In this document: in pieces, positions 31,992 to 42,157 of the stretch
How positions within the stretch are numbered: the stretch's first letter is position 1
How the letters are laid out: each line of letters begins with the position of its first letter
DNA from: Rhodocollybia butyracea
Lineage: Eukaryota; Basidiomycota; Agaricomycetes; Agaricales; Omphalotaceae
DNA: 64,000 bases
NCBI GenBank assembly: GCA_015501585.1
Contig: JADNRY010000255.1
Span: forward strand, 1 to 64,000
Direction of reading: 5' to 3'
Made by a program: the position numbers and the translations under genes
The notes under the pieces: model-generated
What the model was told of the DNA's origin: nothing
Database searches by the model: none
The model's input: only the letters and a program-made list of their open reading frames with translations

Positions 31992-33864
31992 TCTTTGCTT
32001 ACATTCTACGCCTACTTTACACTTTCTCTGCTCACTTATACGTATATTCACGCTCCCTTGCTCATGCTTTGAAGTTCTGTATCGCTTTCTGTACGAGTTG
32101 TGTAACGTGTTCACTTAAATGCCTTGCTCTGATGACTTTTGATGTACCTTATCGCGCATTCCTGTACGCCGACTTTCCATTAGCGGATGTCCGTAATGTA
32201 TAAATCATAGATACGAAACGAAACATGTTGTACCTTGTTGTACCCGCTATTAAATGAATGTATACTTTGCTATTACTTGCTTGTGAGGGAGGGCTATAAA
32301 AGGTTCCGAGATTGAAACATCTTCTATTGGCTTTGTTACCGGAATTTTTACTTGCTGTGTACTTGAAAACGTTCCAAAACGGAAACGTTTTGACTCGTTC
32401 GTCATTTTCAGAAGTTGGTAACAATTTTCTTTTATATTAAATCAATGTACCTACTTTGACACTTTTTTCACGGCTCTACACGGCCATGGGACTCAAGGTT
32501 AGTAGAGGTTAGATACTATTTGCCGTTATACTCTATGCTCGTCAAAAATAACACTACTTTGAGGTCCGCGGGTAAGTAGGTACTTGTAGAGTATCCGTTC
32601 GACTTTGAAACACGAAGGTCTGGGGCTTTTGATTGAAGAGAGAACTCTACGGATTAGGGTCACTCGACAGTGAGAAAGGAAACCTAATCTTGTCGAGCAC
32701 TTGACATCGGATGGTCGCGTTGTCCTACCAGGCTATTAAGCGCCTATCACATGATGAACGCGTGCAGGTGATCGAGGCTGTTCGTTGATTCCGCTGTAAC
32801 CTGCTCTTCCACCACTAGCCATTTCCTTAAAGTCTTGCTTTTCGTCGGTGGGTGTTCCTTTTTGTATCGGCGGCTCTTTCACAATCTTATACTGTCTCTC
32901 TTGCAGTCTATAGCTGAAAATTGCAGAGTCCGCCTGGCTCCAGTGCCGCCTTTATCTAAGAATGCTTTAACTCTTCGCGGACACGCCGTACCTCTATCTT
33001 GTTAGTCGTTAGGACTTAGGGCTTTGGCTACGGGTGAGTCTCTATTATTTCTTTGTAATGAATGGCTCGCTTACTTCCAGTTTTAGCTCGGCCAGTTCGC
33101 CTTCAACGATCGAGTAACTTGGAAAGGCCTTGCTCAAGAACGCGGCGTTGCTTTGACTCAACGTTGCGCTACCTCCGCCGAGCGTGGTCTCCCTACAACC
33201 TGTGAGTCGCCTATCTGCTCTAGTTTACCTGTACTAATTCTTGATCTTGTCTTCGTTACAGTATTCTCGCCCGGCCGGCTTAGCACATTTCATTCCTCCC
33301 AAGGCAGGCTTTTCCTTTGAAGATCTGCACACGGACCCGATTACAGCCTGTAAGTCCAGTTCCCCTTTCCCCCTTCAGCTCGGAAAAGTCTTTTTTGTAT
33401 GCTTCGTTACGTTCTACCCCAAGGGTGTCATCTGAGCCGACATCAAGGCATTTTTTCGAGTTTTAGGGCAGATCCCTCTTCGTTTTCACCTGCTGACTCT
33501 CTTAATTAGGTACCGCACCTCGTCCCTTCAGATATTCGATTTTGTAAGTCTATTTTGCTGTATTTTTTGCCTACGGCGAAGAACGGAATCCATACGCTAC
33601 TGGGGCCACGTTCTACCCCAAGGGTGTGGTCTTGGCTGCTCTCGGTTTCTGTTTCTGTTTCGGGTGTGTGGTCAAATAATTGCGATTATATTATATTATT
33701 TTTACTGATTGTTCTTTACAGGTGTTTGCCACCCCGGTCACATGCCCTATTTTTTGTGGACGGTACGTTTATCCCTAAGCTCTGGTTCGTGCTTTTGCTG
33801 AACTATTTTTTCACAGCACGTCGGCAAGACTCCGATTACACACCGAATCGTTGAGCCAAAATTC
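31992..33864 (+). other. intergenic part, 5' exons and introns of dioxygenase copy B
   Basis: Aligns in reverse with 3984-5864. From about 33080 an exon reads LGQFAFNDRVTWKGLAQERG, then exons with AHFIPPKAGFSFEDLHTDPI and FYPKGV (twice, about 33413 and 33612), and finally a peptide ending GKTPITHRIVEPKF that runs directly into the Met at 33865. The first exon and promoter could not be fixed. The part before about 33000 is AT-rich and non-coding. Confidence 0.5.
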
Positions 33865-35364
33865 ATGAACCCGGCTTTTCACTTTCAGAAAGCAGTGGGG
33901 CAGGCGTTGGAGGACCATTGGAACGCGGCACTGGAGGAGGACGACCTAGGAGCAGACTTTATCGAGTACGCCCCCTTAGAATCACCCTCGCCCTGCCCTG
34001 TCGAAGCGACCTTCTCATCTGCCGGAACAAAGTGCAAACGCTGCTCAGTCACTGTGGAGGACGCTCCTGACCCCGATACACCGCGTATTCCTCTCCCGCC
34101 CTCCGGTACTTTGGACACAGCATCGAATCCTGCGCAGTCACACAAGCATCAAATGCGCGCAGCTAAACGTCGACTCGCAAAAGCCTCGGATCGTACAAGT
34201 AGCCGCCAAAACGCCTTGCGCCAAGTCCTCTCCCATGGCTCCGCCATTGAAACAGCACGAAGTGCTGAGACATTTGATGCCAGTAGGGGAGCTCACACCG
34301 GGAAACCGGGCACGAAGAAGCAGCTTGGGACAGTTGAAGAACGCCGGAGTTTCTATCAACTCGCAGACCTTCTCGCTCAAGGCTTTGAGCATGTCAAATG
34401 GGATGGAAGGTGCGTTTTATTATTTTTCCTATCGCTCTATTGTTAACATTTCGTTCTAGAACTCCTACGCCCGTTATAGACCGCCTACGCCGCATCGCGG
34501 CAGTTCTCGCTGGCCAACCGGAAGACCCAACATACTCCAACGAACTCATGAAAGCCTACGACTTAATGGAGACCCGAGGCAACGCCTACGGTATTGGATC
34601 GTCCGCCTCTCAACCTCAGAAACGCGGCCACTTTTCGGCTTACAACTGCGGAATGACAATGGGGATGGGTAACCGCTTTCCGGTGTTCATGAATCCCAAG
34701 GCCAAGAGATCGCTTATTCAGGAACTACTCGACGCCAAACCATTCCAATGAATGGCTTCTTACCAAAGTCGTACGTTTATTCTAGTTATACTGTATATTA
34801 TTCCTTACTAAGTCTCTTACAGGTGCATTCCAGCTATGGGCTCCTCGCGTGTACGCAGAATATGAACATGTCAACGGCGTGCTCCGTCAGAAGATGCGAA
34901 TCCGCCCTAACTTTGCAGGGGGCATCTTTCTTGGTGCGGCGTTCAATTTTGGCTCGAACGTCTGGACGTACAAGCACCGAGACCAGCTCAACTGGGCTTT
35001 TGGATGGTGCGCTATCACTGCCCTTGGGCAATTCGATGCAAGGCGTAGTGCTCAGCTCATTCTATGGGAGCTAAAATTGGTGATTGATTTTCCTCACGCG
35101 GCGACGATTCTCCTACCATCTGCCGTTATCACTCATTCGAACACCGTTGTTCACCCGGATGATCGTCGAAATTCTTTCACTCAATTCTCAGCCGGCGCAA
35201 TTTTCCGCTGGGTTGAGAACGGTTGCCGCACGGAGGTCAAATTCGCTGAAGAAGATCCTGAAGGGTATGAAGCCATGGTGGCTGGGAAATCTACCGCCGT
35301 TGAACGTCGAATGTCACTGTTTTCTACGGTTGATGAGTTATATTCACTTGTTCAATTACTGTAG
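33865..35364 (+). pseudogene. TET/JBP-like 2OG-Fe(II) dioxygenase, copy B (nonsense codon)
   Basis: Exons 33865-34409, 34460-34770 and 34823-35364 (introns 50 and 52 bp) match copy A. The catalytic exon has H-R-D, the distal H of THSNT and the R followed by NSFTQF. An in-frame TGA at 34749-34751 stands where copy A has CGA (Arg), while the TAC codon (34761-34763) that is mutated to TAA in copy A is intact here. The C-to-T change in a CG context is typical of decay at methylated sites in fungi. The N-terminal part is acidic (EEDDLGADFIEY) then basic (AAKRRLAKASDR), which might bind DNA. Function as for copy A, by family inference only. Confidence 0.6.
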
Positions 35365-35438
35365 CCACATTGTGTATAATTGATCTGTCGCTCTTGGTAA
35401 CTAATGAGTTGCATACTTCGAGATACAAAATATACTAT

Positions 35439-36095
35439 TTAGAAGCGAAGAGATACCGACTCAACGAGGTATTTATGCAATGCAACGGCACCTGGTTTGG
35501 TGCCTAAAATGTATATTGCTCCCTCGATTCCTCTGCTACTCGTGGTTTTCTTCAACTCAGCCAGATATTCAGAAATACTGGCCTCTCCACTCTCGTTCGG
35601 CCTATGTGCACGAGCACTCAATTCCCTTTGGTTGTATGGCCCAAAACTGGGGATGAGGAAATATGGGCCCACCATAACAATCCATTTTATGGGTTTATGG
35701 TTGGGCAGGAACCCCGATTTGATACCGGCCTTTACCTGGTCTGAGGCCTGTAAAGCAGTTTCGTTAACCTTTACCACGAAATCTGGCTCTTCGCGAATTT
35801 CCTCGGAGTCTGGAAGAGTGCGCATGAGTGTAAGGGCGGCTTTCAGCTCAGCACCACCTCGAAGCTTCATCCCACCAGCTCGAGGAAGCTCTCCAAAACC
35901 AAAGTCGGGGACATTTGACCTTCGATCTTTTGTATCTTTCTCTGGTCTGGACTGGAATTTCCACAGGATTCGAAGCTGAGGAAAGACTACGAGGTCAGCT
36001 TCGATGTAACATTTATGGAAAAACAAGGTCTCGTTTAGAAGACCGTACAATCTGGTTTCTTCCAGAGTGCCTGGCTGGAGGCAGTTTTGGACCAT
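35439..36095 (-). CDS. module 3 PD-(D/E)XK nuclease-like protein (about 218 aa)
   Basis: A single open frame from the ATG at 36095. D64 in VPDFGFGEL, E83-x-K85 in GGAELKAAL and Q120 in ALQASDQVKAGIKSG give the PD-(D/E)XK pattern, followed by the strand KWIVMVGPYFLIPSFGPY. An N-terminal acidic residue group (LEETRLYGLLNET) matches the helix that often contributes a further metal ligand. It is shorter than the two related genes at 20938 and 25963 and differs in detail, so it may be a sister family. It is divergent from the partner gene starting at 36198, with 102 bp between the start codons. Confidence 0.6.
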   Translation of the reverse strand: MVQNCLQPGTLEETRLYGLLNETLFFHKCYIEADLVVFPQLRILWKFQSRPEKDTKDRRSNVPDFGFGELPRAGGMKLRGGAELKAALTLMRTLPDSEEIREEPDFVVKVNETALQASDQVKAGIKSGFLPNHKPIKWIVMVGPYFLIPSFGPYNQRELSARAHRPNESGEASISEYLAELKKTTSSRGIEGAIYILGTKPGAVALHKYLVESVSLRF

Positions 36096-36197
36096 GCTTT
36101 GTACTTTTAGCAACTGATTATCAGTCTAACATAACATATTTAGGACTACGAGTGTATTACATTGAATATGCATACCAAGGACATTCAACTGTGATCG
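36096..36197. promoter_or_regulatory. 102-bp bidirectional promoter region, module 3
   Basis: A/T-rich sequence between divergent start codons at 36095 and 36198, almost the same length as in modules 1 and 2. Confidence 0.45.
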
Positions 36198-36790
36198 ATG
36201 AAAGCTGCTTACAAATCAATTTGGCGCCACACTTTCTTTGCTCTTTACTACGATGGTCTGTTGTCTTCGATTGAGCACTGCTAAGAATTTTGGCTGACAC
36301 GTTTCACAGGGCGCACGCTATGTTAAAGGATATGCTTTGGATCGCACGAAGGTTGCAAACCATCTCGATATTACCTATTGCAGCGAGAACATGTCGAAAA
36401 TCCTTGACGTTGACCTGAGCATTATGGAGTTCCTCCGGGAACAAACCCACATCACCGGAAATACCCATACATTTGCACTCGCTTATCCTCTTGGCTCCAA
36501 GCGGTCTGATAAGTTACCGTTGGTCAGGGTGCTGTCGGTTGGATTAGAGGCGCTGAGCGTGGATCTGAATGAGTTGAAGATGAAGACAATCGAGTATCCG
36601 ATATACATGGAGGAGCTTGCAGAGGTGCTGTTTACTGGTCCAGATGTTTTCGAAATCGGTCCTGGGGAGGACCCTCGTGCGTGACTTTTCTTTCAACACT
36701 GTCAACCAGGCTAATCTTCTTCTCTAGTTATCAGCGCTCCGGGAGTACATATAACTACTGCTTCATATGCAGGCTTCCCCTCTTAGCGTC
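36198..36790 (+). pseudogene. module 3 partner: hypothetical protein, possibly one base out of frame
   Basis: The first exon 36198-36255 reads MKAAYKSIWRHTFFALYYD, followed by an intron ending CACAG at 36309 and a second exon beginning ARYVKGYALDRTKV and continuing LDITYCSENMSKILDVDLS to about 36674. A final exon after a GTGCGT...CTCTAG intron gives ISAPGVHITTASYAGFPS and a stop near 36785. The first junction is out by one base (exon 1 ends in phase 1, exon 2 starts in phase 0). Either the donor differs, a base is lost in the GGG run at 36309-36311, or the gene is dead. No family is recognised and there is no clear similarity to the other two partners. Confidence 0.4.
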
Positions 36791-37440
36791 TCTATTTTGT
36801 ATTATTACTGTTAACAGAGATTATTCGATTTGCTATTATATGACGACGGAGCACCAGACCATGGAGGCTTCGAAATTTCTCTTTTCTTGATCGCCATGAG
36901 CTCATTTGGCTACTCGAGAAGTCCTAACCTAATCCACAGAGGCTTTCATTCCAGAAAGACTCGATACCAATGTCGTTTGGTGATAGTAATGGGTACGTTC
37001 GTCAATTATTATTCTCATGCGTTTGCTTACTTGGTTGCAGATGTAATACAGATTCCAGGACAACGTTCTACACCAGGACCGCCGCTCCGAGGGACAACAA
37101 ATTAGCATAGGTGATATATTACGAAAGACTATGGGCCTTTGAAGCAGTTTGATGAAGTTCTCAGCAACAGTGTACGTCCATACTGCACTCTTATTAACTT
37201 ATTATTTACCGCTTATTACATCCCCTTAGATTTAACTAACGCCGCTGCTTACCCCACTTCCATCCCTTCCGAATATGTCGCATGCAAGATTCGACGCCAC
37301 CCTCGATCTTCGACTTCCCTTCAACTGCCCCAAACCCTACCTGGTGTACGCGTCATTGAGGATAAAGAAGGATCGGGATGCGCGGCTGCGGGGACGCCAA
37401 CGCTTACGCTTGGGAATCCCTATCCCATTTCCTTTCCCAA
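36791..37440. other. spacer with a possible small secreted-protein relic
   Basis: Around 37150 a frame begins MKFSAT before a possible intron, then reads DLTNAAAYPTSIPSEYVACK and LPGVRVIEDKEGSGCAAAG to a stop at about 37462. The start resembles a fungal secretion signal, but it is too short to call a gene. Confidence 0.25.
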
Positions 37441-37546
37441 TTGCTATCCATCTTCATCGTAATGGTTGAAAAATCGTCGCGTGCACACGAGCCGGCCGCA
37501 GGGGTTGCGGAGTGGGATGCAGATTCAGATGTGAGCAAATTCGGAT

Positions 37547-38303
37547 GTGCTGATGAAAGTGACTCGCCGGAGACGGATCGGGTATCTTTTGAGGGCTGTT
37601 TTCGGGGTAAGTGTCAATATCCTTCCCTATCATCATACTAACCAGAATTTATTTTACACAGTACGCCTTCTTCTCTCTAGGAACAATCACACTCATCCTT
37701 GGGGTGATATACCTATACGACGCGGATTTGCAGTGTACTCGGTATAAGAAGATGGAAGATATTATCACTATGCAGGCGGCCAGTGCCGATCTTACTGATA
37801 TACGGTACGATGTGACCTCAACGACGTTTCAAGCCCTAACTCTCATGTTTACCTAGTTGCTCCGCCCCTGCCCAATGTTTCTTTGAATCCCTCGGTGCAG
37901 CTTATCTCCCTGATCCCCCAGTATACTCATACATTTACCCGCATGCGCCGTTCCTACATCCAACTCATCCTCATCCTGAGATGTTACATGCTTACTATCC
38001 TCGCTATCGGCACTTGGAGAACGACGCGAAATACCCTTCGCTGTGTTAAGGGGAATGCGTTTGTGGATGCGTATTTGGAGTAAAAGGATTATATGGGGCA
38101 CATGGATAAAAGGCTCAAACGAGTCGAAGCGTATCACGCAGAGCAGAACGCTCTCAGCTGTAGATGCTACCCTTTCCAGTCCTGTACCAATCACATTCAT
38201 CCTCGTAGTGACGTACCTCTACGACACGGATTTGCAGTATGCACAGTATATGAAGATGGAAGGCAGGGGTTATATACCGATCCTGCTGATATGGAGTGAG
38301 TAA
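37547..38303 (+). pseudogene. membrane-protein relic with duplicated exon
   Basis: A first frame, RRRIGYLLRAVFG, joins across an intron (GTAAGT...CACAG, about 37608-37661) to YAFFSLGTITLILGVIYLYD, then ADLQCTRYKKMEDIITMQAA. A second copy about 505 bp downstream (near 38186-38270) reads PITFILVVTYLYDTDLQYAQ and YMKMEG. The hydrophobic stretch could be one membrane segment. The exon is duplicated in direct orientation and both copies end soon after. No family is recognised. Confidence 0.35.
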
Positions 38304-38347
38304 TCATCGATTAACGATGTTTCAAGCGTGGGCCTAAACGCAACAAC

Positions 38348-38402
38348 CTAGGACGTATGCGGGGTGGGCGGGCATATGTTCGCCGCCTCCGTATGCAGCT
38401 AG
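38348..38402. repeat. 54-bp CTAG palindrome, copy 6
   Basis: Begins CTAGGACGTATGCGGGG, core GGCGGGCATATGTTCGCC, ends CTCCGTATGCAGCTAG. About 170 bp upstream of R3 copy 2. Confidence 0.8.
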
Positions 38403-38572
38403 ATACTTTCGCCCGATTTCTGGTTATGTAAGAACGTCACTAGGAACGAAGTAGCAATAGGCCTACGAACACCATCCCGCTCCTAGGCCTCCTGTCGTTC
38501 TGGAGTAGTAAAGCCACCCACTAGTCCAGTGGTATGTGTAAGAGCTGTTAACGTCTGGAAGGCTGCCTCATA

Positions 38573-39122
38573 CAATCGATCAGAACAAAAAAGCGTGAAC
38601 AACTCACTCGCGTGGACCCGCTTACATCCCTACAGCTCTGGCGGGCCATGTATCGACGTGCCTCAGGCTGGCTGTGAGATCGAGGCTTCGCCTGCAGCTT
38701 GCCATAGAGTCGGAAATTTGAAGCTTTGAAGCTTGAAAGGATATCTGCAAACACAGCGTGAATGTACCGAAAACTCAAGTTCAGCTGCTCACAGTCAATT
38801 AGTATCCCGAATGTTGATTCTGACAGAAGAGGGCTATCAGCGGGTCCTTCTACGGATTTGCAGAAGACTTTGGAAGCGAGACTCGACACCGTTGATATCC
38901 CGACAGTCGTTGCTGGAAAGGATACCATCGAAAAGGTAGCTGAGAGAAAAACGGAAATCCGAAGATATATGTCGCAGTAGAGCCGGAAGTGGGAGACTGA
39001 GATGGTGTACGCCAATAACTGTTTGTATACAGACGGCTGTTCTGTGTTCAGGTGGAAAAGTGCTCGTTAGGATCAAACTTGAGAGAGAACTCTGTGATAG
39101 GCGCTCATAAATTATGAGCGCC
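38573..39122. repeat. segmental repeat R3, copy 2
   Basis: Direct repeat of 16056-16534 (see there). This copy keeps longer open frames, for example PSTDLQKTLEARLDTVDIPT followed by AGKDTIEKVAERKTEIRRYM on the plus strand. It ends in a near-perfect hairpin at 39100-39122: GGCGCTCAT, a 5-base AAATT loop, and ATGAGCGCC. Confidence 0.65.
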
Positions 39123-40418
39123 TTTATGAGCGCCTCAACGACAGAGCATATGTAGTACAGGCAGTAGCGGCGAGGCAACGGGTAGCGGGTAATTTCGCCA
39201 CATGCCAGTTAGATCTAGTCGGATCGTTGAAATCGATTTCACTGACTGGGAGTCTGCCCAGCCCTACGGACTTTTTCACTGGGGGCCTCCATCAGGAAAC
39301 ACTGAAGGTGCTACAGGTATTCACACTTGAGATAGGAAGTCATGGTAGTTGATGTAGGTCCTGGGCAAGCCTCCGTAGTGCTCTGTAGTCAACATAACCA
39401 GGTCACAGTTCTACATAGATCTATATAGTCATTTCTCCCGAGTCCCATCCCGTTCCCTTCACATCAACTTGGACCTCTTCTCCCTCAGCGAGAGATACGC
39501 TGGGAGTGGAACCGGCGGGATATCCATAATCTCTGCACTCTGCACTACCCCACTGCCATTTCCAGCCCCATTTCCAGCTGCTCGTTCCTGTTCACCTTCC
39601 CGATCCGAGGCACTAGTCAATTTTGGAACAGGTGGCGGTGGAATAATATTGATATTTATAGTATGGATCCTCGCAGCACAAGCACCGGCACCAGTACAAG
39701 TTGGCTCAGAAGCTAAAGCAGAATGCGGAATATGCAGCGTTGTATCCCCCTCTCCTTCCACGGTATCGATTCGTCGTCATCGTAGCACGATGAAAGAGAC
39801 TCGGCGGCGGCGGCGTAGACGTCATCTACGCCGAAGCTTACTTGATATCAGTGCCCAGTTTCTTTCCCTTCTCGTGTGCAGCTACAGCTGCTACACTCCT
39901 ACTCATATGTCTCACTATCGAATGTGCTCCCGCTGCCTCGCTCGTTAGGGAACAAACACGACGAAGATATGCCGGTATGCGAAAACGTCATGGAGCTTGC
40001 TGATGAAGAAGGTAGATACACTGAGGTTGGGTAAGGCTGGGGATGGGACTGGGGCTGTGGTTGTGAATGTGTAGGCGAACATGGATGGAAGAGGAAAGTA
40101 GATTAGGATTTGTTTCTGTAGACAATAACGGCTGTATTCTTGTTAGCCACATGTACTAATCATCAGTCAATCGTCTAGCGTTCGGAGATACTTCGTCCAA
40201 GTTGGCCTAGGTGGTGACCCTCAGAGCGTCAGAGTCAGAATGAGTAAGTTGAGGGTATTGCAGCATAGTCACAGAAAGAAAGAATACAGCATTTTGAGTT
40301 TCTGGTATTTAACAACGGATAAAGATATCTACAAAAGAAGATTAAGTGTTTGAACATTATGATCTAAACGTTACAGCAGTAGGTAGCAAAGTGAAAGCTC
40401 TAGCAAAATTCCTTCACC
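39123..40418. other. region without a supported gene
   Basis: Two opposing frames at 39459-39948 (one proline/glycine-rich on the minus strand, one arginine-rich on the plus strand) are compositionally biased, and neither has intron or homology support. The rest holds nothing recognisable. Confidence 0.3.
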
Positions 40419-41172
40419 CTAAGAATGGCCGTTTGCTTTTAAAGCACGAATGAGCTGCTCTTCCAACTCTGTCATCCTATCACGGAGAACTCGAAACTCC
40501 TGAATAATTTCTTCAGGCGTAAGAGGTGGCCGAGAAACCACAATGAGGGGAGCCTTTGGTGGTGGGCGAGTAAAGAGGTCGTGAAATTCACTGAAGTCCT
40601 CATCTTCAAATCGCGGTGTAATCGAGTTCGAGGATCGAGTGAATGAAGAACTGTTTGAGTCGGTTAGATTCGCTGGGCTTGTACGTTGCATTGGCATTGA
40701 ACTAGAGCAAAAGTTAGTCGAGCAACAATTGAACATCGAAATTATTGATCACTTACTGCATCCCTACACCATTGGCAACTGGTTTATGACAATTAGCGTC
40801 GTGTTTTTTCTGTTTATTGCTGAGAAATTTCATACAAGTTGTTAATAAGTCTAATAGAGTAGCAAGGAAAGTGCGTTAGACTTACTGGAATCGCATTTTA
40901 GAGAATAGTTGTTTATTACTGTTGTAGACCGGTTGTAGATCCAGTGATATATGCACGTGATCTCCTTCAAGCGCCATACGATACCGACCAGTTCTCGGTA
41001 TCCCATCTCTGTCCTTTTGCGTTTCCTCTAATTCCATTTGTGTCACATCCTCATACCATTTTTTTTTCGTTTGCGTCTTCTTTCGCTGATATCTAACCCA
41101 AATCATCTCTAGGTCACCTTCCGTGCTACCCAAGCATTCCGATCCATTCATCGCTTTGATACACGAAGACAT
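40419..41172 (-). CDS. hypothetical protein with Cys/His cluster and C-terminal helix (210 aa)
   Basis: Three exons, 40886-41172, 40757-40819 and 40419-40701, join in frame across canonical introns of 66 and 55 bp to give 633 nt. The N-terminus contains a possible cysteine pair (SSCIKAMNGSEC), followed by a basic stretch (WVRYQRKKTQTKKKWYEDV). The tiny middle exon supplies HNKQKKHDANCHKPVANGVG, a His/Cys-rich peptide that might bind a metal. The C-terminus is an amphipathic helix (LRDRMTELEEQLIRALKANG). The last 30 residues recur at 63310-63400. Function unknown. Confidence 0.5.
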
Positions 41173-42157
41173 CTCTTCTTCAGGATGGCCGCATGACTTG
41201 CATACTCAGCCCTTCTTTAAATTCTGGCTACAAGTCTCCTTGGACTTCGCTCACGGCAATATCACCAGAAACCGCGCAAAAAGCCGCCACAGCTACTGCA
41301 AGCTTGCCCCGCTACATCGCCATTGCATCTAACTCACAGCTCGTTGACGTTGTACACGACTCCATAAAGGCAGCGCGCGCTACTCGTCTTTTCAATGCAT
41401 GGACATCTACCGCTCTATTCTCCTTTGCTTCGTATAACTCGTTGTACCTCTCTTTCTTTGGCAACAAGCTCCAGTGCTGTAGCAGAGGTGTGTTTCATTC
41501 TTTACCGATAAGCTTATTCTAACCAGCGATATCTAGTTGAACTCTATGCCGCTTCTGGCTAGGTTTCAGACATCCAGAGCAGTATCAGCGACGCCAATTC
41601 CCCAGCTTCAACAGCTCCCTTTCCCAGCTCCATCCTTCCCTTCCTACGTTCTTTCAGCTGAAAGCCGATGGCGCTGCGCAAGTTGATGCCTACCTTGATC
41701 ACAATACACGCTGGATTGGATTTTTTTTGGAATCAAAGGGCTGGATTTTGGAGGAGAGGGAGGCCGTGCCATATGTTCCCAGGGATTGGCAAGGAGAAGA
41801 GCGCACTACCTGTGCGTACGTAGCGACAATGTACGTGCACCCTTCTCTTACTTTTATCTATTTTTTCCATTGTTTTTCTGTTTTCGCTCTATTCATATAC
41901 ATCGTGCTCTCAGTTCTAGTTTTCTTCGTGCTCAATGATCGATTTACTAACATATACACCGCAGTTTCAGGGTTCAATATTCAATCTCACTCGTTTGCAA
42001 TGGATGATCCCATCACGATGCCAACGCGAAGTTCAATCTTCCAGACGTCCGCAATGAAATGGAACGCATTTTCCTCATGGACTGGAGTGAGACTCACTCA
42101 TAAGGCTACTCCCACATATAAGTGGCATTCGTAGTCAACGTTGGACGGAACTACCAA
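41173..42157 (+). other. gene relic, plus strand
   Basis: Frames with protein-like content lie in order: SLPRYIAIASNSQLVDVVHD (41300-41375), then QLKADGAAQVDAYLDHNTRW with IGFFLESKGWILEEREAVPY (about 41655-41770), then a frame with MDDPITMPTRSSIFQTSAMK. They could be exons of one gene of unknown family, but I could not build a continuous model. Confidence 0.3.

Larger units (their letters stand above)
31900..35375 (+). mobile_element. TET/JBP-like element, copy B (inverted relative to copy A)
   Basis: Matches copy A (2470-5967, minus) from the last intron of the companion gene to just past the dioxygenase stop. The 5' side is truncated: of the companion gene only the last intron and exon (31945-31991) are recognisable, and no LINE is present. 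The two copies lie about 26 kb apart as a large inverted repeat. Divergence is visible by eye throughout, so the duplication is not recent. Confidence 0.6.

Noticed and set aside
14946..38402. Reading the 54-bp palindromes as Helitron 3' ends (hairpin plus CTAG)
   Set aside because: The flanking base is not consistently T, and the left arm mirrors the right arm, which a Helitron end would not do.
39459..39948. Opposing frames of 100 and 159 codons
   Set aside because: Low-complexity composition on both strands, no splice or homology support.
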